Assembly: GCF_000310205.1 (NCBI RefSeq)
Contig: NZ_AMXE01000010.1
Location: 1 to 64,000, forward strand
Source of the DNA: Thauera linaloolentis 47Lol = DSM 12138
GTDB lineage: Bacteria > Pseudomonadota > Gammaproteobacteria > Burkholderiales > Rhodocyclaceae
Reading direction: 5' to 3'
Length of the DNA: 64,000 bases
Part shown: positions 1 to 11,007 of the stretch, piece by piece
How the letters are laid out: each line of letters opens with the position of its first letter
Numbering within the stretch: position 1 is the stretch's first letter
The notes under the pieces: generated by a model
What the model was told of the DNA's origin: nothing
What the model saw: only the letters and a program-made list of their open reading frames with translations
Database searches by the model: none
Program-made: the position numbers and the translations under genes

Positions 1-89
1 GAAGAAAACAACCCAAACCTCGCCTCAAAACCCCCGCCGTGCCTACAAACCACTCAACCCGTCCGGCAGACACCACGAAAGAGACGCGC

Positions 90-117
90 ATTATAGAGAC
101 CCAGAAAAAACCGTCAA
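90..117 (-). promoter_or_regulatory. Leftward sigma70 promoter for a gene off the left edge
   Basis: On the minus strand TTGACG (112-117) is followed after 16 bp by a perfect TATAAT (90-95), then a GC-rich discriminator. This near-consensus pair points out of the window. Such strong promoters with GC-rich discriminators often drive stable RNA or ribosomal genes, but the transcribed gene is not visible, so its identity is unknown. Confidence 0.6.
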
Positions 118-177
118 CAACAACGAACAATAGAAATATTGATCCGCTCATCGGGCTGCAGAATGCCGGGCATACCA

Positions 178-252
178 CCACTACTCCACTACTCCACTAC
201 TCCACTACTCCACTACTCCACTACTCCACTACTCCACTACTCCACTACTCCA
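178..252. repeat. 8-bp tandem repeat (CCACTACT), about 9 copies
   Basis: Nine exact consecutive copies of an octanucleotide, preceded by a partial copy, lie about 200 bp upstream of thyA. The array is perfect, so it is either recent or prone to slipped-strand changes in copy number. It lies between the leftward promoter and thyA and is in no recognisable gene. There are no spacers, so it is not CRISPR-like. Confidence 0.95.
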
Positions 253-448
253 ACACGGGCAGTCGAGCACGGCCTACGAAACTGCCCTCCTGTCCTGCTG
301 CGCCAGGAGCAAGCGCCTTTCGCGTCATGCGATCCGCCAAACACACGGACAGGACACGGGCGCCCCCCATGCTGCTTACCGCCACCAGAGCCACGAAGAG
401 GATGATGGAGGTGATGTACCATCTCCATTTACTTGCCTCCCCTCAAAC

Positions 449-1243
449 ATGCGACAGTACCTTGACCTCATGCGCCACGTGCTCGAACACGGGGACCACA
501 AAACCGACCGCACCGGCACCGGCACCCTGTCCGTCTTCGGCTGGCAGATGCGTATTCCCCTGAGCGAAGGCTTTCCGCTGCTGACGACCAAGAAGCTCCA
601 CACACGCTCGATCATCCACGAGCTGCTGTGGTTTCTGCAGGGCGACACCAACATCCGCTACCTGAAGGACAACGGCGTCTCGATCTGGGACGAGTGGGCG
701 GACGAGAACGGCGACCTCGGCCCGGTCTACGGCAAGCAATGGCGGCGCTGGGAGAACAAGGATGGCACGACCGTCGACCAGATCGCGAAACTGATCGACG
801 CCATCAAGCGCAATCCGGATTCGCGCCGCCACATCGTTTCGGCCTGGAACCCCGGCGAGGTCGACACTATGGCCTTGCCGCCCTGCCATGCGCTGTTCCA
901 GTTCTACGTGGCCAATGGCCGCCTGTCCTGCCAGCTCTACCAGCGCAGCGCGGACATTTTCCTTGGCGTGCCCTTCAACATTGCCTCCTACGCGCTGCTC
1001 ACACACATGGTGGCGCAGGTGTGCGGGCTGAAAGCCGGCGACTTCATCTGGACCGGCGGTGACTGCCATCTGTACCTGAATCACCTCGAGCAGGCGCACG
1101 AACAGCTTTCACGCACGCCGCGCACCCTGCCGACCCTGAAGATGAATCCTGCGGTGAAGGATATCCTCTCCTTCCGTTTCGAAGATTTCGATATCGAAGG
1201 CTACGATCCGCACCCTCACATCAAGGCACCCGTGGCGGTATGA
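449..1243 (+). CDS. thyA: Thymidylate synthase
   Basis: ThyA converts dUMP to dTMP using 5,10-methylenetetrahydrofolate as carbon donor and reductant; cytosolic. The 264 residues equal the length of the E. coli enzyme. The nucleophile Cys146 sits in the PPCH motif; Arg21 in RTGT matches the phosphate-binding arginine, and the RSAD segment (about 166-169) follows. The start is set by family alignment because no Shine-Dalgarno precedes it. The stop overlaps the folA start (ATGA), so the two are translationally coupled: ThyA produces the dihydrofolate that FolA recycles. Very confident. Confidence 0.97.
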   Translation: MRQYLDLMRHVLEHGDHKTDRTGTGTLSVFGWQMRIPLSEGFPLLTTKKLHTRSIIHELLWFLQGDTNIRYLKDNGVSIWDEWADENGDLGPVYGKQWRRWENKDGTTVDQIAKLIDAIKRNPDSRRHIVSAWNPGEVDTMALPPCHALFQFYVANGRLSCQLYQRSADIFLGVPFNIASYALLTHMVAQVCGLKAGDFIWTGGDCHLYLNHLEQAHEQLSRTPRTLPTLKMNPAVKDILSFRFEDFDIEGYDPHPHIKAPVAV

Positions 1244-1737
1244 GCACTCTCCCCGAAATCACCCTCATCGCAGCCGTGGCGCGCAACGGCGTGATCGGCC
1301 GCGACAACGGACTGCCATGGAAGCTCAAGGCCGACATGCAGCATTTCCGCACCCTGACCATGGGCCATCCGGTGATCATGGGGCGCAAGACCTGGGACTC
1401 GTTGGGCCGTCCCCTGCCGGGGCGCCGCAACCTGGTCGTCACCCGCGACGTGCACTTCCGGACGGAAGGCGCCGAGATCTTCAACACCCCGGCCGCGGCA
1501 GTTTCCGCCGCAGCGAGCGGCGAGCGCATCTTCGTGATCGGTGGTGCACAGCTCTACACCACCCTGCTCCCTCTCGCGGAGCGACTCGAGCTGACCGAGG
1601 TCTGGGCCGACGTCGATGGGGATGCCCACTTTCCGCTGTTCGACCGTTCGGATTTCATCGAGGAGCGGCGCGATGCGCGCGTCGCCGACGCCGACAACGA
1701 CTTCGATTTCGATTTCGTCAGCTACCGACGGCGCTGA
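1240..1737 (+). CDS. folA: Dihydrofolate reductase
   Basis: FolA reduces dihydrofolate to tetrahydrofolate with NADPH, regenerating the cofactor oxidised by ThyA. The protein has 165 residues, usual for bacterial DHFR. The folate-site acid is Asp32 in the LPW-x3-AD segment; the [15 protein letters not shown] segment and FVIGGAQLY form the NADPH site. It overlaps thyA by four bases and is followed by a strong inverted repeat before the convergent decarboxylase gene. Nothing suggests a trimethoprim-resistant variant, though that cannot be judged from sequence alone. Confidence 0.96.
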   Translation: MSTLPEITLIAAVARNGVIGRDNGLPWKLKADMQHFRTLTMGHPVIMGRKTWDSLGRPLPGRRNLVVTRDVHFRTEGAEIFNTPAAAVSAAASGERIFVIGGAQLYTTLLPLAERLELTEVWADVDGDAHFPLFDRSDFIEERRDARVADADNDFDFDFVSYRRR

Positions 1738-1759
1738 AAACGCGAATCCGACTTCATGT

Positions 1760-1794
1760 GACGAGGGCCGCTTACCGCGGCCCTCGTCGTTTCT
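1760..1794 (+). terminator. Terminator between convergent folA and the decarboxylase gene
   Basis: A perfect 12-bp inverted repeat (1760-1771 with 1777-1788) and a 5-base loop is followed by a short T-containing tail (GTTTCTC). It lies in the 84-bp convergent gap and may act in both directions. The U-tract is weak, so efficiency is uncertain. Confidence 0.65.
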
Positions 1795-1821
1795 CATGCC
1801 GGTGACGGCATGTCTACCGCG

Positions 1822-4065
1822 TCAGTCCTTCACGCAATCCACGTGGTAGCGCCCGTCCTCGCCCTTGACCAGGCCATGGATGTCGGTCTCGAAGCCGGGG
1901 AAGCGGGCATTGAAGTCACGCGCGAACTTCAGGTAGCGCACGATCGTGGCGTTGAAGCGCTCCCCCGGGATGAGCAGCGGGATGCCCGGCGGGTAAGGCG
2001 TGACCAGCATGGCCGTGACCCGGCCTTCGAGCTCATCCAGCACCACGCGCTCGATCTCCCTGTGCGCCATCTTGGCGAACGCATCGGCCGGCTTCATCGC
2101 CGGCACCATGTCCGACAGATACATCTCGGTCGTCAGGCGGGCAATGTCGTGGGCCTTGTAGAAGCTGTGAATCTGATCGCACAGATCCTTCAGCCCGACA
2201 CGTTCGTAACGCGGGTGCTTGGCGATGAACTCGGGCATCACACGCCACAGCGGCTGGTTGCGATCGTAGTCGTCCTTGAACTGCTGCAGCTCGGTCACCA
2301 TCGTATTCCAACGGCCCTTGGTGATGCCGATGGTGAACATGATGAAGAACGAGTACAGCCCCGTCTTCTCGACGATGATGCCGTGCTCGGCCAGGTACTT
2401 GGTGACGATCGCCGCCGGAATGCCGGTATGTTCGGCAAAGTCGCCGTCCATGTTCAGGCCCGGGGTGATGATCGTGCCCTTGATCGGGTCGAGGATGTTG
2501 AAACCCTCCGCGAGATCGCCAAAACCATGCCAGCGCTCGCCGGCCTTCAGCGTCCAGTCCTCGCGGCTGCCGATACCTTCTTCGGCCAGGAACTCCGGCC
2601 CCCAGACCTTGAACCACCATTCGTCATCGCCGAACTCGGCATCGACCTTGCGCATTGCCCGGCGGAATTCGACCGCCTCGGACAGCGATTCATTGACAAG
2701 TGCCGTTCCGCCCGGTGCCTCCATCATCGCCGCCGCCACGTCGCACGAGGCGATGATCGAGTACTGCGGCGACGTCGAGGTGTGCATCAGATAGGCTTCG
2801 TTGAAGATGTCGCGATCAAGCCTGCGCGTCTGCGAATCCTGCACGAGGATCTGCGACGCCTGGCTCAGGCCGGCCAGCAGCTTGTGCGTCGATTGCGTCG
2901 AGAAAACCATCGACTCGCGGCAGCGCGGACGGTCGGCGCCAATCGCATGGTAGTCGCCATAGAAATCGTGAAAGGCCGCGTGCGGCAGCCATGCCTCGTC
3001 GAAGTGCAGGGTATCGATCTGGCCGTCGAGCATGTCCTTGATCGTCTCGACGTTGTACACCACGCCGTCGTAGGTCGACTGGGTGATGGTCAGGATGCGC
3101 GGCTTCTTGCTCTTCGCATTGCGTGCGAAGGGGTTGGCCTCGATCTTTTTCTGGATGTTCTCCATCGAGAACTCTTCCAGCGGGATCGGGCCGATGATGC
3201 CGTAGTGGTTGCGTGTCGGCGTCAGGAACACCGGCACCGCACCGGTCATGATGATGGAGTGGAGGATGGACTTGTGGCAGTTGCGGTCGACGACGACGAT
3301 GTCGCCGGGCGCAACCGTGGTATGCCACACCATCTTGTTCGAGGTCGACGTCCCGTTGGTGACGAAATACAGGTGATCGCAGTTGAAGATGCGTGCCGCA
3401 TTGCGTTCGCTCGCCGCCACCGGGCCGGTGTGGTCGAGCAACTGCCCCAGCTCATCGACCGCGTTGCAGACGTCGGCACGCAGCATGTTCTCGCCGAAGA
3501 ACTGATGGAACATCTGCCCCACCGGGCTCTTCAGGAAGGCGACGCCGCCCGAGTGCCCCGGGCAGTGCCAGGAATACGAGCTGTCCGCCGCGTAGTGCAC
3601 CAGCGCGCGGAAGAACGGCGGCGGCAGCGACTCGAGATAGTTCTTCGCCTCGCGCACGACGTAGCGGGCGATGAACTCGGGCGTGTCCTCGAACATGTGG
3701 ATGAAGCCGTGCATCTCGCGCAGCACGTCGTTGGGGATGTGGCGCGTGGTGCGCGTCTCGCCGTGCAGGAAGATCGGGATGTCCGCATTGCGGAAGCGGA
3801 TCTGCTCGACGAAGGCACGCAGATCGGCGATCGCCTTGGCCGAGGCCTCGGGCGACGAAAACTCCTCGTCGTCGATCGACAGGATGAAGGTCGAGCCGCG
3901 GCTCTGCTGCTGGGCGAAGGACGTCAGATCGCCATAGCTGGTGACGCCGAGCACTTCCATGCCTTCCTCTTCGATCGCCTTCGCAAGCGCGCGAATCCCC
4001 AGGCCCGAGGTGTTTTCCGAGCGGAAATCCTCGTCGATGATGATGATGGGGAAGTGAAATCTCAT
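1822..4065 (-). CDS. PLP-dependent Orn/Lys/Arg decarboxylase
   Basis: Fold-type I decarboxylase of the AdiA/LdcC/SpeC group, 747 residues. An N-terminal response-regulator-like wing domain (about 1-130) precedes the PLP domain with WHCPGHSGG (167-175), the cofactor Asp in DEAW (356-359) and the Schiff-base lysine Lys395 in STHK, then a C-terminal domain. It decarboxylates arginine, lysine or ornithine for polyamine synthesis or acid stress. Sequence alone does not fix the substrate; length and motif spacing resemble arginine/lysine decarboxylases. It stands alone, convergent with folA, and no antiporter gene is adjacent, which argues against a classical acid-resistance pair. Confidence 0.9.
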   Translation of the reverse strand: MRFHFPIIIIDEDFRSENTSGLGIRALAKAIEEEGMEVLGVTSYGDLTSFAQQQSRGSTFILSIDDEEFSSPEASAKAIADLRAFVEQIRFRNADIPIFLHGETRTTRHIPNDVLREMHGFIHMFEDTPEFIARYVVREAKNYLESLPPPFFRALVHYAADSSYSWHCPGHSGGVAFLKSPVGQMFHQFFGENMLRADVCNAVDELGQLLDHTGPVAASERNAARIFNCDHLYFVTNGTSTSNKMVWHTTVAPGDIVVVDRNCHKSILHSIIMTGAVPVFLTPTRNHYGIIGPIPLEEFSMENIQKKIEANPFARNAKSKKPRILTITQSTYDGVVYNVETIKDMLDGQIDTLHFDEAWLPHAAFHDFYGDYHAIGADRPRCRESMVFSTQSTHKLLAGLSQASQILVQDSQTRRLDRDIFNEAYLMHTSTSPQYSIIASCDVAAAMMEAPGGTALVNESLSEAVEFRRAMRKVDAEFGDDEWWFKVWGPEFLAEEGIGSREDWTLKAGERWHGFGDLAEGFNILDPIKGTIITPGLNMDGDFAEHTGIPAAIVTKYLAEHGIIVEKTGLYSFFIMFTIGITKGRWNTMVTELQQFKDDYDRNQPLWRVMPEFIAKHPRYERVGLKDLCDQIHSFYKAHDIARLTTEMYLSDMVPAMKPADAFAKMAHREIERVVLDELEGRVTAMLVTPYPPGIPLLIPGERFNATIVRYLKFARDFNARFPGFETDIHGLVKGEDGRYHVDCVKD

Positions 4066-4160
4066 CCTGGTCGTCTCCAGCGAAGTCCTTGCGGGACGGG
4101 AAAAAAAGAAAGTGTAAGCCCCGAATCTTTGCGCGGGCGTTAATGCGATGAAACGGATCG

Positions 4161-4191
4161 GAAAAAGGACAAGGGGCCGTCAGGCGGCCCC
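4161..4191 (-). terminator. Probable terminator of dcd
   Basis: On the minus strand a 7-bp GGGGCCG/CGGCCCC stem (4173-4179 with 4185-4191) is followed by a pyrimidine-rich tract containing TTTTT. It lies just downstream of the dcd stop and upstream of the decarboxylase gene. Confidence 0.6.
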
Positions 4192-4218
4192 ATCATTGCG
4201 GTCACGGCGTCAGCGCGA

Positions 4219-4785
<567 letters not shown>

Positions 4786-4948
4786 GGGCGCGGGTTCCAG
4801 CGGGTGCGTTGCGACCGTTGCCGGTCGGAAAAGCCGCGTAGTGTAGGGCAAGCGCCGCAAGGGGAAAAGCCTCTGCCGCACAGTTTCTGCGGCAGTGCAA
4901 GATCCCCTCGTGCCCACCCCGCACCGGGCCGGCAGAAACGGGCGGCGC

Positions 4949-6040
4949 TCAGCTGTTCTTGATGACGATGTTCGGGAACTTGTGCGTCATGTCCTTGGAC
5001 TTCTCCGCGATGCGCACCGCCACTTTGCGCGCAATCTGCTTGTAGATCGAGGCAATGCGTCCGTCGGGATCGGCGGCCACGGTCGGCGCCCCGCTGTCCG
5101 CCTCCGAGCGGATCTGGATGTCCAGCGGCAGCGCGCCGAGGAAGGGGATGTTGTAGTCGCTGCACATCCTCTCGCCGCCGCCCTGGCCGAAGATGTGCTC
5201 CTCGTGGCCGCACTTCGAACAGATGTGGATGCTCATGTTCTCCACCACGCCGAGGATGGGCACGCCGACCTTCTCGAACATCTTCAGGCCCTTGCGCGCA
5301 TCCAGCAGCGCGATGTCCTGCGGTGTGGTGACGATGACCGCCCCCGTCACCGGCACGCTCTGCGACAGCGTCAACTGGATGTCGCCGGTTCCCGGCGGCA
5401 TGTCGATCAGCAGGTAGTCGAGATCGTTCCAGGCAGTGTCCTTCAGCATCTGGTTCAGCGCCTGTGTCGCCATCGGCCCGCGCCACACCATCGGCGTATC
5501 CTGCTCGATCAGGAAGCCGATCGACATCGCCTGGATGCCGTGGGCTTCGAGTGGAATCATCGTCTTGCCGTCCTCCGACACCGGGCGCTGGTTGCCGATG
5601 CCCAGCATCTGCGGCTGCGACGGCCCGTAGATGTCGGCATCCAGGATGCCGACGCGCGCGCCCTCGGCCGCCAGCGCCAGCGCCAGGTTCACTGCGGTCG
5701 TGCTCTTGCCCACGCCGCCCTTGCCTGACGCCACGGCAATGATGTTGCGCACCCCCGGCAGCAGCTTCACGCCGTGCTGCACCGCATGCGCCACCACCTT
5801 GCTGTTCACCTTGATATCGATCCGGCCGATGCCCGGCACCGACGCCAGCGCGTCCGCCAGCAAGGCGCGCACCGGCTCGTGCTGGCTCCTCGCCGGGTAG
5901 CCCAGTTCGACCTCGAAGGCGACGTCGGCCCCGTGCACCACCAGATTGCGAATGCTGCGGGCGGACACGAAATCCTTGCCGGTATTCGGGTCGATCACCG
6001 ACTTGAGCGCCTCGGTTACGGTTTGCTGGTCAAGACTCAT
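4949..6040 (-). CDS. apbC: Mrp/ApbC-family Fe-S cluster carrier ATPase
   Basis: Cytosolic P-loop scaffold that delivers Fe-S clusters to apoproteins. The 363 residues comprise an N-terminal MIP18/DUF59 domain (about 1-85), the deviant Walker [10 protein letters not shown] (106-114), the DMPPGTGD segment (213-220) and the cluster-binding CxxC (Cys274, Cys277). In E. coli mrp is divergent from metG; here it is also divergent from metG, but an OmpA-type lipoprotein gene lies between them. Confidence 0.95.
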   Translation of the reverse strand: MSLDQQTVTEALKSVIDPNTGKDFVSARSIRNLVVHGADVAFEVELGYPARSQHEPVRALLADALASVPGIGRIDIKVNSKVVAHAVQHGVKLLPGVRNIIAVASGKGGVGKSTTAVNLALALAAEGARVGILDADIYGPSQPQMLGIGNQRPVSEDGKTMIPLEAHGIQAMSIGFLIEQDTPMVWRGPMATQALNQMLKDTAWNDLDYLLIDMPPGTGDIQLTLSQSVPVTGAVIVTTPQDIALLDARKGLKMFEKVGVPILGVVENMSIHICSKCGHEEHIFGQGGGERMCSDYNIPFLGALPLDIQIRSEADSGAPTVAADPDGRIASIYKQIARKVAVRIAEKSKDMTHKFPNIVIKNS

Positions 6041-6267
6041 TGCGTTTTCCTCGATAATCGGAACGCCCGTCGCGGGGCGGAGACGAGCGAATGATACCGG
6101 AGCCTCCGCAAACGCTCACCCGCGCTACCATTGAGGTTTCTCGCCAGAACAGGCCCACAGCGGCGCTGCACGCGCACCGCGACCGCACGCATCCCGCGCC
6201 ACCACCTGCCTGGACATGGCCCGCCCGATGGCCATGCCGGCCTTCCCGACGTTTATCCAGCACCGCA

Positions 6268-6855
6268 ATGAACACCCGCCCGATCACGACACTCCTCCTC
6301 CCTGTGGCCGCCGCCGCGCTGCTCGCGGCCTGCGCCACGCCAGGCACGCCCGATGCGCCGCCCCCCGCCGCAGACGATCCGATCCACCGCCACGCCCTCG
6401 TCCGCCAGGCCTCGCCCGCCCCGGACTGGCCACGCCTGCGCCAGGCGCTGGATGACGCCACGCGCGGCACCCATGGCATCACCATCGGTGCGGGCGACGC
6501 GCAAGGCTTCAGGATCGAGATTCCCGTCGCCGACGGCTTCGCGTCGGGCAGCACCGCGATCCGCCCCTCGCTCGCCGCCGCCCTCGACGCCATCGCCTCC
6601 TCGCTCGCAGCGGAGCCGGGCCTTGCGATCAAGGTCGTCGGCCATACCGACAGCCAGGGCAGCGAAATGGTCAATCTACGCCTGTCGATCGAACGCGCCG
6701 AAGCCGTCGTCGCCCATCTCGCCGAGCGCGGCCTGGCTCTCGAGCGGCTGAGCGCCGACGGCCACGGCGAAGCCGACCCGCTCGTCAGCAACGCCACCGA
6801 GGAAGGCCGCGCGCGCAACCGGCGCGTCGAACTGCTGCTGCGCGCAGTACGCTGA
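6268..6855 (+). CDS. OmpA-family outer-membrane lipoprotein
   Basis: A 195-residue peptidoglycan-associated lipoprotein. The start is set by the signal peptide: a short basic N-terminus, an Ala/Leu-rich core and the lipobox LAAC with Cys22. A Pro/Asp-rich linker and a middle region lead into a C-terminal OmpA domain (about 95-190) with the peptidoglycan-contacting segments [10 protein letters not shown] and [12 protein letters not shown] and a terminal ARNRRVEL. It probably anchors the outer membrane to peptidoglycan. It lies between the divergent mrp and metG genes. Function beyond the fold is unknown. Confidence 0.88.
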   Translation: MNTRPITTLLLPVAAAALLAACATPGTPDAPPPAADDPIHRHALVRQASPAPDWPRLRQALDDATRGTHGITIGAGDAQGFRIEIPVADGFASGSTAIRPSLAAALDAIASSLAAEPGLAIKVVGHTDSQGSEMVNLRLSIERAEAVVAHLAERGLALERLSADGHGEADPLVSNATEEGRARNRRVELLLRAVR

Positions 6856-6935
6856 AGGCCGCGCCGCGCAAGTGGCGGCGCGGCACCCCTCGGGCTTTGT
6901 TAAACTTCCATACTTTGATTCACGTTCGACAGACC

Positions 6936-9098
6936 ATGCCCCGCAAGCTTCTCGTCACCAACGCCCTGCCCTACGCCAACGGCGATATCCACCTCGGCCA
7001 CCTGGTGGGCTACATCCAGGCCGACATCTGGGTGCGCTACCAGCGCATGCGGGGCCATTCGGCGCATTACGTCTGTGCGGACGACACCCACGGCACGCCC
7101 GTCATGCTGCGTGCCGAAAAGGAAGGCCTGACGCCCGAGCAACTCATCGACCGCGTGCATGGCGAGCACCTGCGCGACTTCACCGCCTTCGGCGTCGCCT
7201 TCGACAACTACCATTCCACGCACAGCCCCGAAAACCGCGACTACGCCGCGGACATCTACGGCAAGCTCCAGGCCGGCGGCCTGATCGACACGCGCGACAT
7301 CGAGCAGTACTACGACCCGGTCAAGGAAATGTTCCTGCCCGATCGTTTCATCAAGGGCGAATGCCCCAAATGCGGCGTCGCGGACCAGTACGGCGACAAC
7401 TGCGAAGCCTGTGGCGCCGCCTACGCGCCGACCGAGCTCAAGAACCCCTACTCGGCGGTATCCGGCGCCAAGCCCGTGCTGCGCACTTCCACACACTACT
7501 TCTTCCGCCTGTCGGACGAGCGCGCGGTCGCCTTCCTGCGCGAATGGACGCGCGGCACCAACGCCGGCGGCACGCGCCGCCTGCAGACCGAAGCCGCCAA
7601 CAAGATGAAGGAATGGCTGGGCGAACAAGGCGAGAACAAGCTGTCCGACTGGGACATCTCGCGCGACGCACCCTATTTCGGCTTCGAGATCCCCGGCGCC
7701 CCCGGCAAGTACTTCTACGTCTGGCTCGACGCCCCGATCGGCTACCTGGCCAGCTTCCGCAATCTCGCCGCCAAGCGCGGCGACATCGTCGTCGAAGACT
7801 ACACCGACGGCGAGCGCGCCGCGGCCGCCGGCACCGAGATGGTGCACTTCATCGGCAAGGACATCCTCTACTTCCACGCCCTGTTCTGGCCCGCGATGCT
7901 CAAGTTCGCCGGCTATGCCACGCCCAGCCAGCTGTGCGTCAATGGTTTCCTGACCGTCGACGGCGCCAAGATGAGCAAGAGCCGCGGCACCTTCATCACC
8001 GCGCACTCCTACATCGCACAGAAGCTCAACCCCGAGTGGCTGCGCTACTACTTTGCCGGCAAGTCGAACGGCACCATGGAAGACGTCGACCTCAACCTCG
8101 ACGACATGATCGCCAAGGTCAACGCCGACCTCGTCGGCAAGTTCGTCAACATCGCCAGCCGCTGCGCCGGCTTCATCGGCAAGCGCTTCGACGGCAAGCT
8201 GGGTGCGGCCGACCCCCAGGCCTGCGCCGAATTCGCCGCCGCCTGGGCCGACGGCGGCATCGCCGCCGCCTACGACGAACGCGACTACAGCCGCGCGCTG
8301 CGCGAGATCATGCGCCTGGCCGACGCAGCCAACCAGTACGTCAACGACCACAAACCCTGGGAACTCGCCAGGCAGGACGGCCAGGAGGCCCGCCTGCACA
8401 CTGTGTGCAGCACCGCGCTAACCATGTTCCGCGACCTCGCCCGCCTGCTGAAACCCGTGCTGCCGGCACTGGCCGCACGGGTCGAAGCCTTCCTGTCGAT
8501 TCCCGCCATGGACTGGCAGGGCGACTGGGCTCCCTTGCCCGCCGGCCATGCCATCCAGCCCTACGACCACCTGATGACGCGCATCGAGCGCAAGCAGATC
8601 GACGCCCTGATCGAAGCCAACCGCGAGTCCCTCGCGCCCATCACCAGCGCCCCCCCGGCCGCGGACGCCAAGGTCGCGTCCTCGCAGCAGCGCCATGCCG
8701 AAAAGCAGCAGCATGCCGCGCAAGCCGCGGAGACAGCCTCGCCGCACATCTCCATCGACGACTTCTCCAAGGTCGACCTGCGCATCGCGAAGATCGTCGA
8801 TGCGCAGCACGTCGAAGGCGCCGACAAGCTGATCCGCCTGCTGCTCGACATCGGCGAGACCGATGAAACCGGCAGCCCCAGGCCGCGCCAGGTCTTTGCT
8901 GGCATCAAGTCGGCCTATGACCCGGCTGCGCTGGTCGGCCGCCATACCGTCATGGTCGCCAACCTCGCGCCACGCAAGATGAAGTTCGGCATGAGCGAAG
9001 GCATGGTGCTCGCGGCCTCCGGCCCCGAGGGCGGGGCGGGCGGGCTCTACATCCTGTCGCCCGATGCCGGCGCCACGCCCGGCATGCGCGTCAAGTGA
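6936..9098 (+). CDS. metG: Methionyl-tRNA synthetase
   Basis: MetRS charges tRNA-Met. The 720-residue protein starts at the ATG preceding [15 protein letters not shown]. It has the HIGH-type motif HLGH (19-22), the zinc knuckle Cys143-Cys146-Cys156-Cys159, KMSKS (345-349), and a C-terminal EMAP-II-like tRNA-binding/dimerisation domain (about 615-720) joined by an Ala/Gln-rich linker. The C-terminal domain marks the long, dimeric form. Confidence 0.97.
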   Translation: MPRKLLVTNALPYANGDIHLGHLVGYIQADIWVRYQRMRGHSAHYVCADDTHGTPVMLRAEKEGLTPEQLIDRVHGEHLRDFTAFGVAFDNYHSTHSPENRDYAADIYGKLQAGGLIDTRDIEQYYDPVKEMFLPDRFIKGECPKCGVADQYGDNCEACGAAYAPTELKNPYSAVSGAKPVLRTSTHYFFRLSDERAVAFLREWTRGTNAGGTRRLQTEAANKMKEWLGEQGENKLSDWDISRDAPYFGFEIPGAPGKYFYVWLDAPIGYLASFRNLAAKRGDIVVEDYTDGERAAAAGTEMVHFIGKDILYFHALFWPAMLKFAGYATPSQLCVNGFLTVDGAKMSKSRGTFITAHSYIAQKLNPEWLRYYFAGKSNGTMEDVDLNLDDMIAKVNADLVGKFVNIASRCAGFIGKRFDGKLGAADPQACAEFAAAWADGGIAAAYDERDYSRALREIMRLADAANQYVNDHKPWELARQDGQEARLHTVCSTALTMFRDLARLLKPVLPALAARVEAFLSIPAMDWQGDWAPLPAGHAIQPYDHLMTRIERKQIDALIEANRESLAPITSAPPAADAKVASSQQRHAEKQQHAAQAAETASPHISIDDFSKVDLRIAKIVDAQHVEGADKLIRLLLDIGETDETGSPRPRQVFAGIKSAYDPAALVGRHTVMVANLAPRKMKFGMSEGMVLAASGPEGGAGGLYILSPDAGATPGMRVK

Positions 9099-9144
9099 AG
9101 CGCGCACGCATGTCCTCACGGTAGAGGCAGAACCATGCCGCTGA

Positions 9145-9222
9145 CGCCCTCGAAACGCTGGATCATCCTGCATCACGCAGGTCGAGGGCGCCTGTCTCCG
9201 TAATGCCGTCCAAGCGGACGGC
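9145..9222 (+). other. Two stem-loops between metG and the SulP gene
   Basis: The first structure has an outer 9-bp stem (9145-9153 with 9182-9190) enclosing a 5-bp inner hairpin (9167-9171 with 9177-9181). The second is a 7-bp hairpin, GCCGTCC with its complement (9205-9211 with 9216-9222) and a 4-base loop. Neither is followed by a T-run, so these are not clear intrinsic terminators. They could be mRNA-processing or leader structures for the transporter. No riboswitch class is recognised. Confidence 0.4.
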
Positions 9223-9258
9223 CTCGCAAGCCTCGTGCACATTCGAAGCGGAGACGAC

Positions 9259-10950
9259 ATGAAGATCCAGTTCCACCCCAAACTCCTCGACACCCTGTCC
9301 GGCTACGGCCGCGCGGGGTTCGCACAGGACCTTTCCGCCGGCATCACCGTCGGCGTGCTCGCCCTGCCGCTGGCCATGGCCTTCGCCATCGCCTCCGGCA
9401 TGTCCCCGGCGGCCGGCATCTGGACCGCGATCGTCGCCGGCCTGCTGATCGCGCTGCTGGGCGGCTCGCGCGTGCAGATCGGCGGCCCGACCGGCGCCTT
9501 CATCCCGATCATCTACGCCATCGTCGTCGATCACGGCGTGCAGAACCTGCTCATCGCAACGATGATGTCGGGCATCCTGCTGTTCGCCATGGGCGCGCTG
9601 CGGCTCGGCAACATGATCCGCTTCATTCCGCTGTCGGTCGTCATCGGCTTCACCAACGGCATCGCGATCGTCATCTTCATCTCGCAGATCAAGGATTTCC
9701 TCGGCCTGAAGATCGACAACCTGCCCGGCGAGTTCTTCGCCAAGATGAGCGCCCTGTGGGCAGCCCTGCCGACCATCGACGGAGCGACCGTCACCGTCGC
9801 CGTACTGTCGCTGGTCGTGCTGGTCGCCTGGAACCGCCAGGCGAGGAAAGTCGCCTGGATGGCGCGCCTGCCCGGGCCGCTGGCAGTGCTGATCGTGATG
9901 ACGGCGGTCAACGCCTTGTTCGCGCTGCCGGTCGACACCATCGGCAGCCGCTTCGGCGGCATCCCGCAGGAGCTGCCCGCCATCGGCCTGCCGGAGCTGA
10001 GCCTCGGCACGCTGGGCAAGCTGGTGACGCCCGCCATCACCATCGCCCTGCTCGGCGCCATCGAATCGCTGCTGTCCGCACGCGTCGCCGACAGCCAGAT
10101 CGACGACCGCCACGACCCCAACCAGGAACTGATGGCCCAGGGCATCGCCAACGTCGCCGCGCCGCTGTTCGGCGGTTTCGCCGCCACCGGCGCCATCGCC
10201 CGCACCGCGACCAACATCCGCACCGGCGGCCGCACCCCGGTGGCCGGCATCCTGCATGCGCTGGTGCTGCTGGCGATCGTGCTGGCGCTGGCGCCGCTCG
10301 CCAGCCACATCCCGCTCGCCACGCTGTCGGCCATCGTCGTCATGGTGTCGATCAACATGGGCGAATGGCACGCCTTCGCCCCAAAGGAACTCGCACGCTA
10401 TTCGCTGAACTACCGCACCATCCTGCTCGCCACCTTCTTCGTCACCGTGGTGTTCGACCTGACGCTGGCGGTGGAACTGGGCATGGTGCTGGCCAGCCTG
10501 TTCTTCATCTACCGCATGTCGGACCTGACCCGCATCGAACGCGTGCCGCTGGAGGAGTATTACGGCACCGAGGCAATGCAGCGCGAGGACGGCAGCCCAC
10601 GCATCCTGGCCTACAAGATGTTCGGCAGCCTGTTCTTCGGCGCCGCCAACAAGCTCGAGAACCTGCTGCTGATGCAGCACGGCCATCCGGACGTGGTGAT
10701 CCTGGATCTGGACAAGGTCATCAACCTGGACACCACCGGGCTGGACATCCTGCAGACCCTGCACCGCAACCTGCAAAAACGCGGCGCACACCTGATCCTG
10801 TGCGGGCTGAACTCGCAGCCCGGCTCGCTGGTCTTCCGCTCCGGCTTCATGGAAAGCCTCGGTGACGAAAACGTCACCACCAATATCACCGACGCCCTGC
10901 TGCGCGCCCAGTGGCTCAGCGGCAAGGGCCCGGAAGTGGCCTATGCCTGA
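9259..10950 (+). CDS. SulP-family anion transporter with STAS domain
   Basis: Inner-membrane secondary transporter of the SLC26/SulP family, 563 residues from the ATG that follows a GGAG motif. The N-terminal 400 residues are strongly hydrophobic, with the signature region PLAMAFAIASGMSPAAG and QIGGPTGAF. The C-terminal STAS domain (about 450-555) contains VVILDLDKVINLDTTGLDIL. Family members carry sulfate, bicarbonate, dicarboxylates or other anions; the substrate cannot be told here and no carbonic anhydrase or sulfate-assimilation gene is adjacent. An upstream in-frame ATG at 9235 is possible but lacks a ribosome site. Confidence 0.9.
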   Translation: MKIQFHPKLLDTLSGYGRAGFAQDLSAGITVGVLALPLAMAFAIASGMSPAAGIWTAIVAGLLIALLGGSRVQIGGPTGAFIPIIYAIVVDHGVQNLLIATMMSGILLFAMGALRLGNMIRFIPLSVVIGFTNGIAIVIFISQIKDFLGLKIDNLPGEFFAKMSALWAALPTIDGATVTVAVLSLVVLVAWNRQARKVAWMARLPGPLAVLIVMTAVNALFALPVDTIGSRFGGIPQELPAIGLPELSLGTLGKLVTPAITIALLGAIESLLSARVADSQIDDRHDPNQELMAQGIANVAAPLFGGFAATGAIARTATNIRTGGRTPVAGILHALVLLAIVLALAPLASHIPLATLSAIVVMVSINMGEWHAFAPKELARYSLNYRTILLATFFVTVVFDLTLAVELGMVLASLFFIYRMSDLTRIERVPLEEYYGTEAMQREDGSPRILAYKMFGSLFFGAANKLENLLLMQHGHPDVVILDLDKVINLDTTGLDILQTLHRNLQKRGAHLILCGLNSQPGSLVFRSGFMESLGDENVTTNITDALLRAQWLSGKGPEVAYA

Positions 10951-11007
10951 CCGCAAGCGGCCGCGGCCCGGCGACTGAAGCCTGCCGCGGCCCGAATGCC
11001 GCAGGTT

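Larger units (their letters stand above)
1..448. other. Non-coding left edge upstream of thyA
   Basis: I see no convincing gene here. The stretch holds a strong-looking sigma70 promoter facing left and an 8-bp tandem repeat, both listed separately. The remainder (253-448) has short open frames on both strands. One minus-strand frame (about 240-420) would encode a hydrophobic segment, but it has no start codon after its preceding stop. No Shine-Dalgarno precedes thyA on the plus strand. Confidence 0.6.

Noticed and set aside
178-252. CRISPR array
   Set aside because: Units are 8 bp and directly abutting, with no spacers and no cas genes.
240-430. Minus-strand frame encoding a hydrophobic segment ([15 protein letters not shown])
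   Set aside because: It follows a stop with no usable start codon, and the good GGGGAGG motif serves an ATG in another frame. A frameshifted remnant is possible but not supported.
1810-4143. Long open frame on the plus strand opposite the decarboxylase gene; similar ones lie opposite dnaE and maeB
   Set aside because: High third-position GC keeps opposite frames open; their proteins are Arg/His/Asp/Val-rich with no motif, while the minus-strand genes are clear family members.
9135-9203. 22-codon frame between metG and the SulP gene as a leader peptide
   Set aside because: It overlaps the stem-loop arms and has no regulatory codon pattern; inverted repeats alone explain the sequence.
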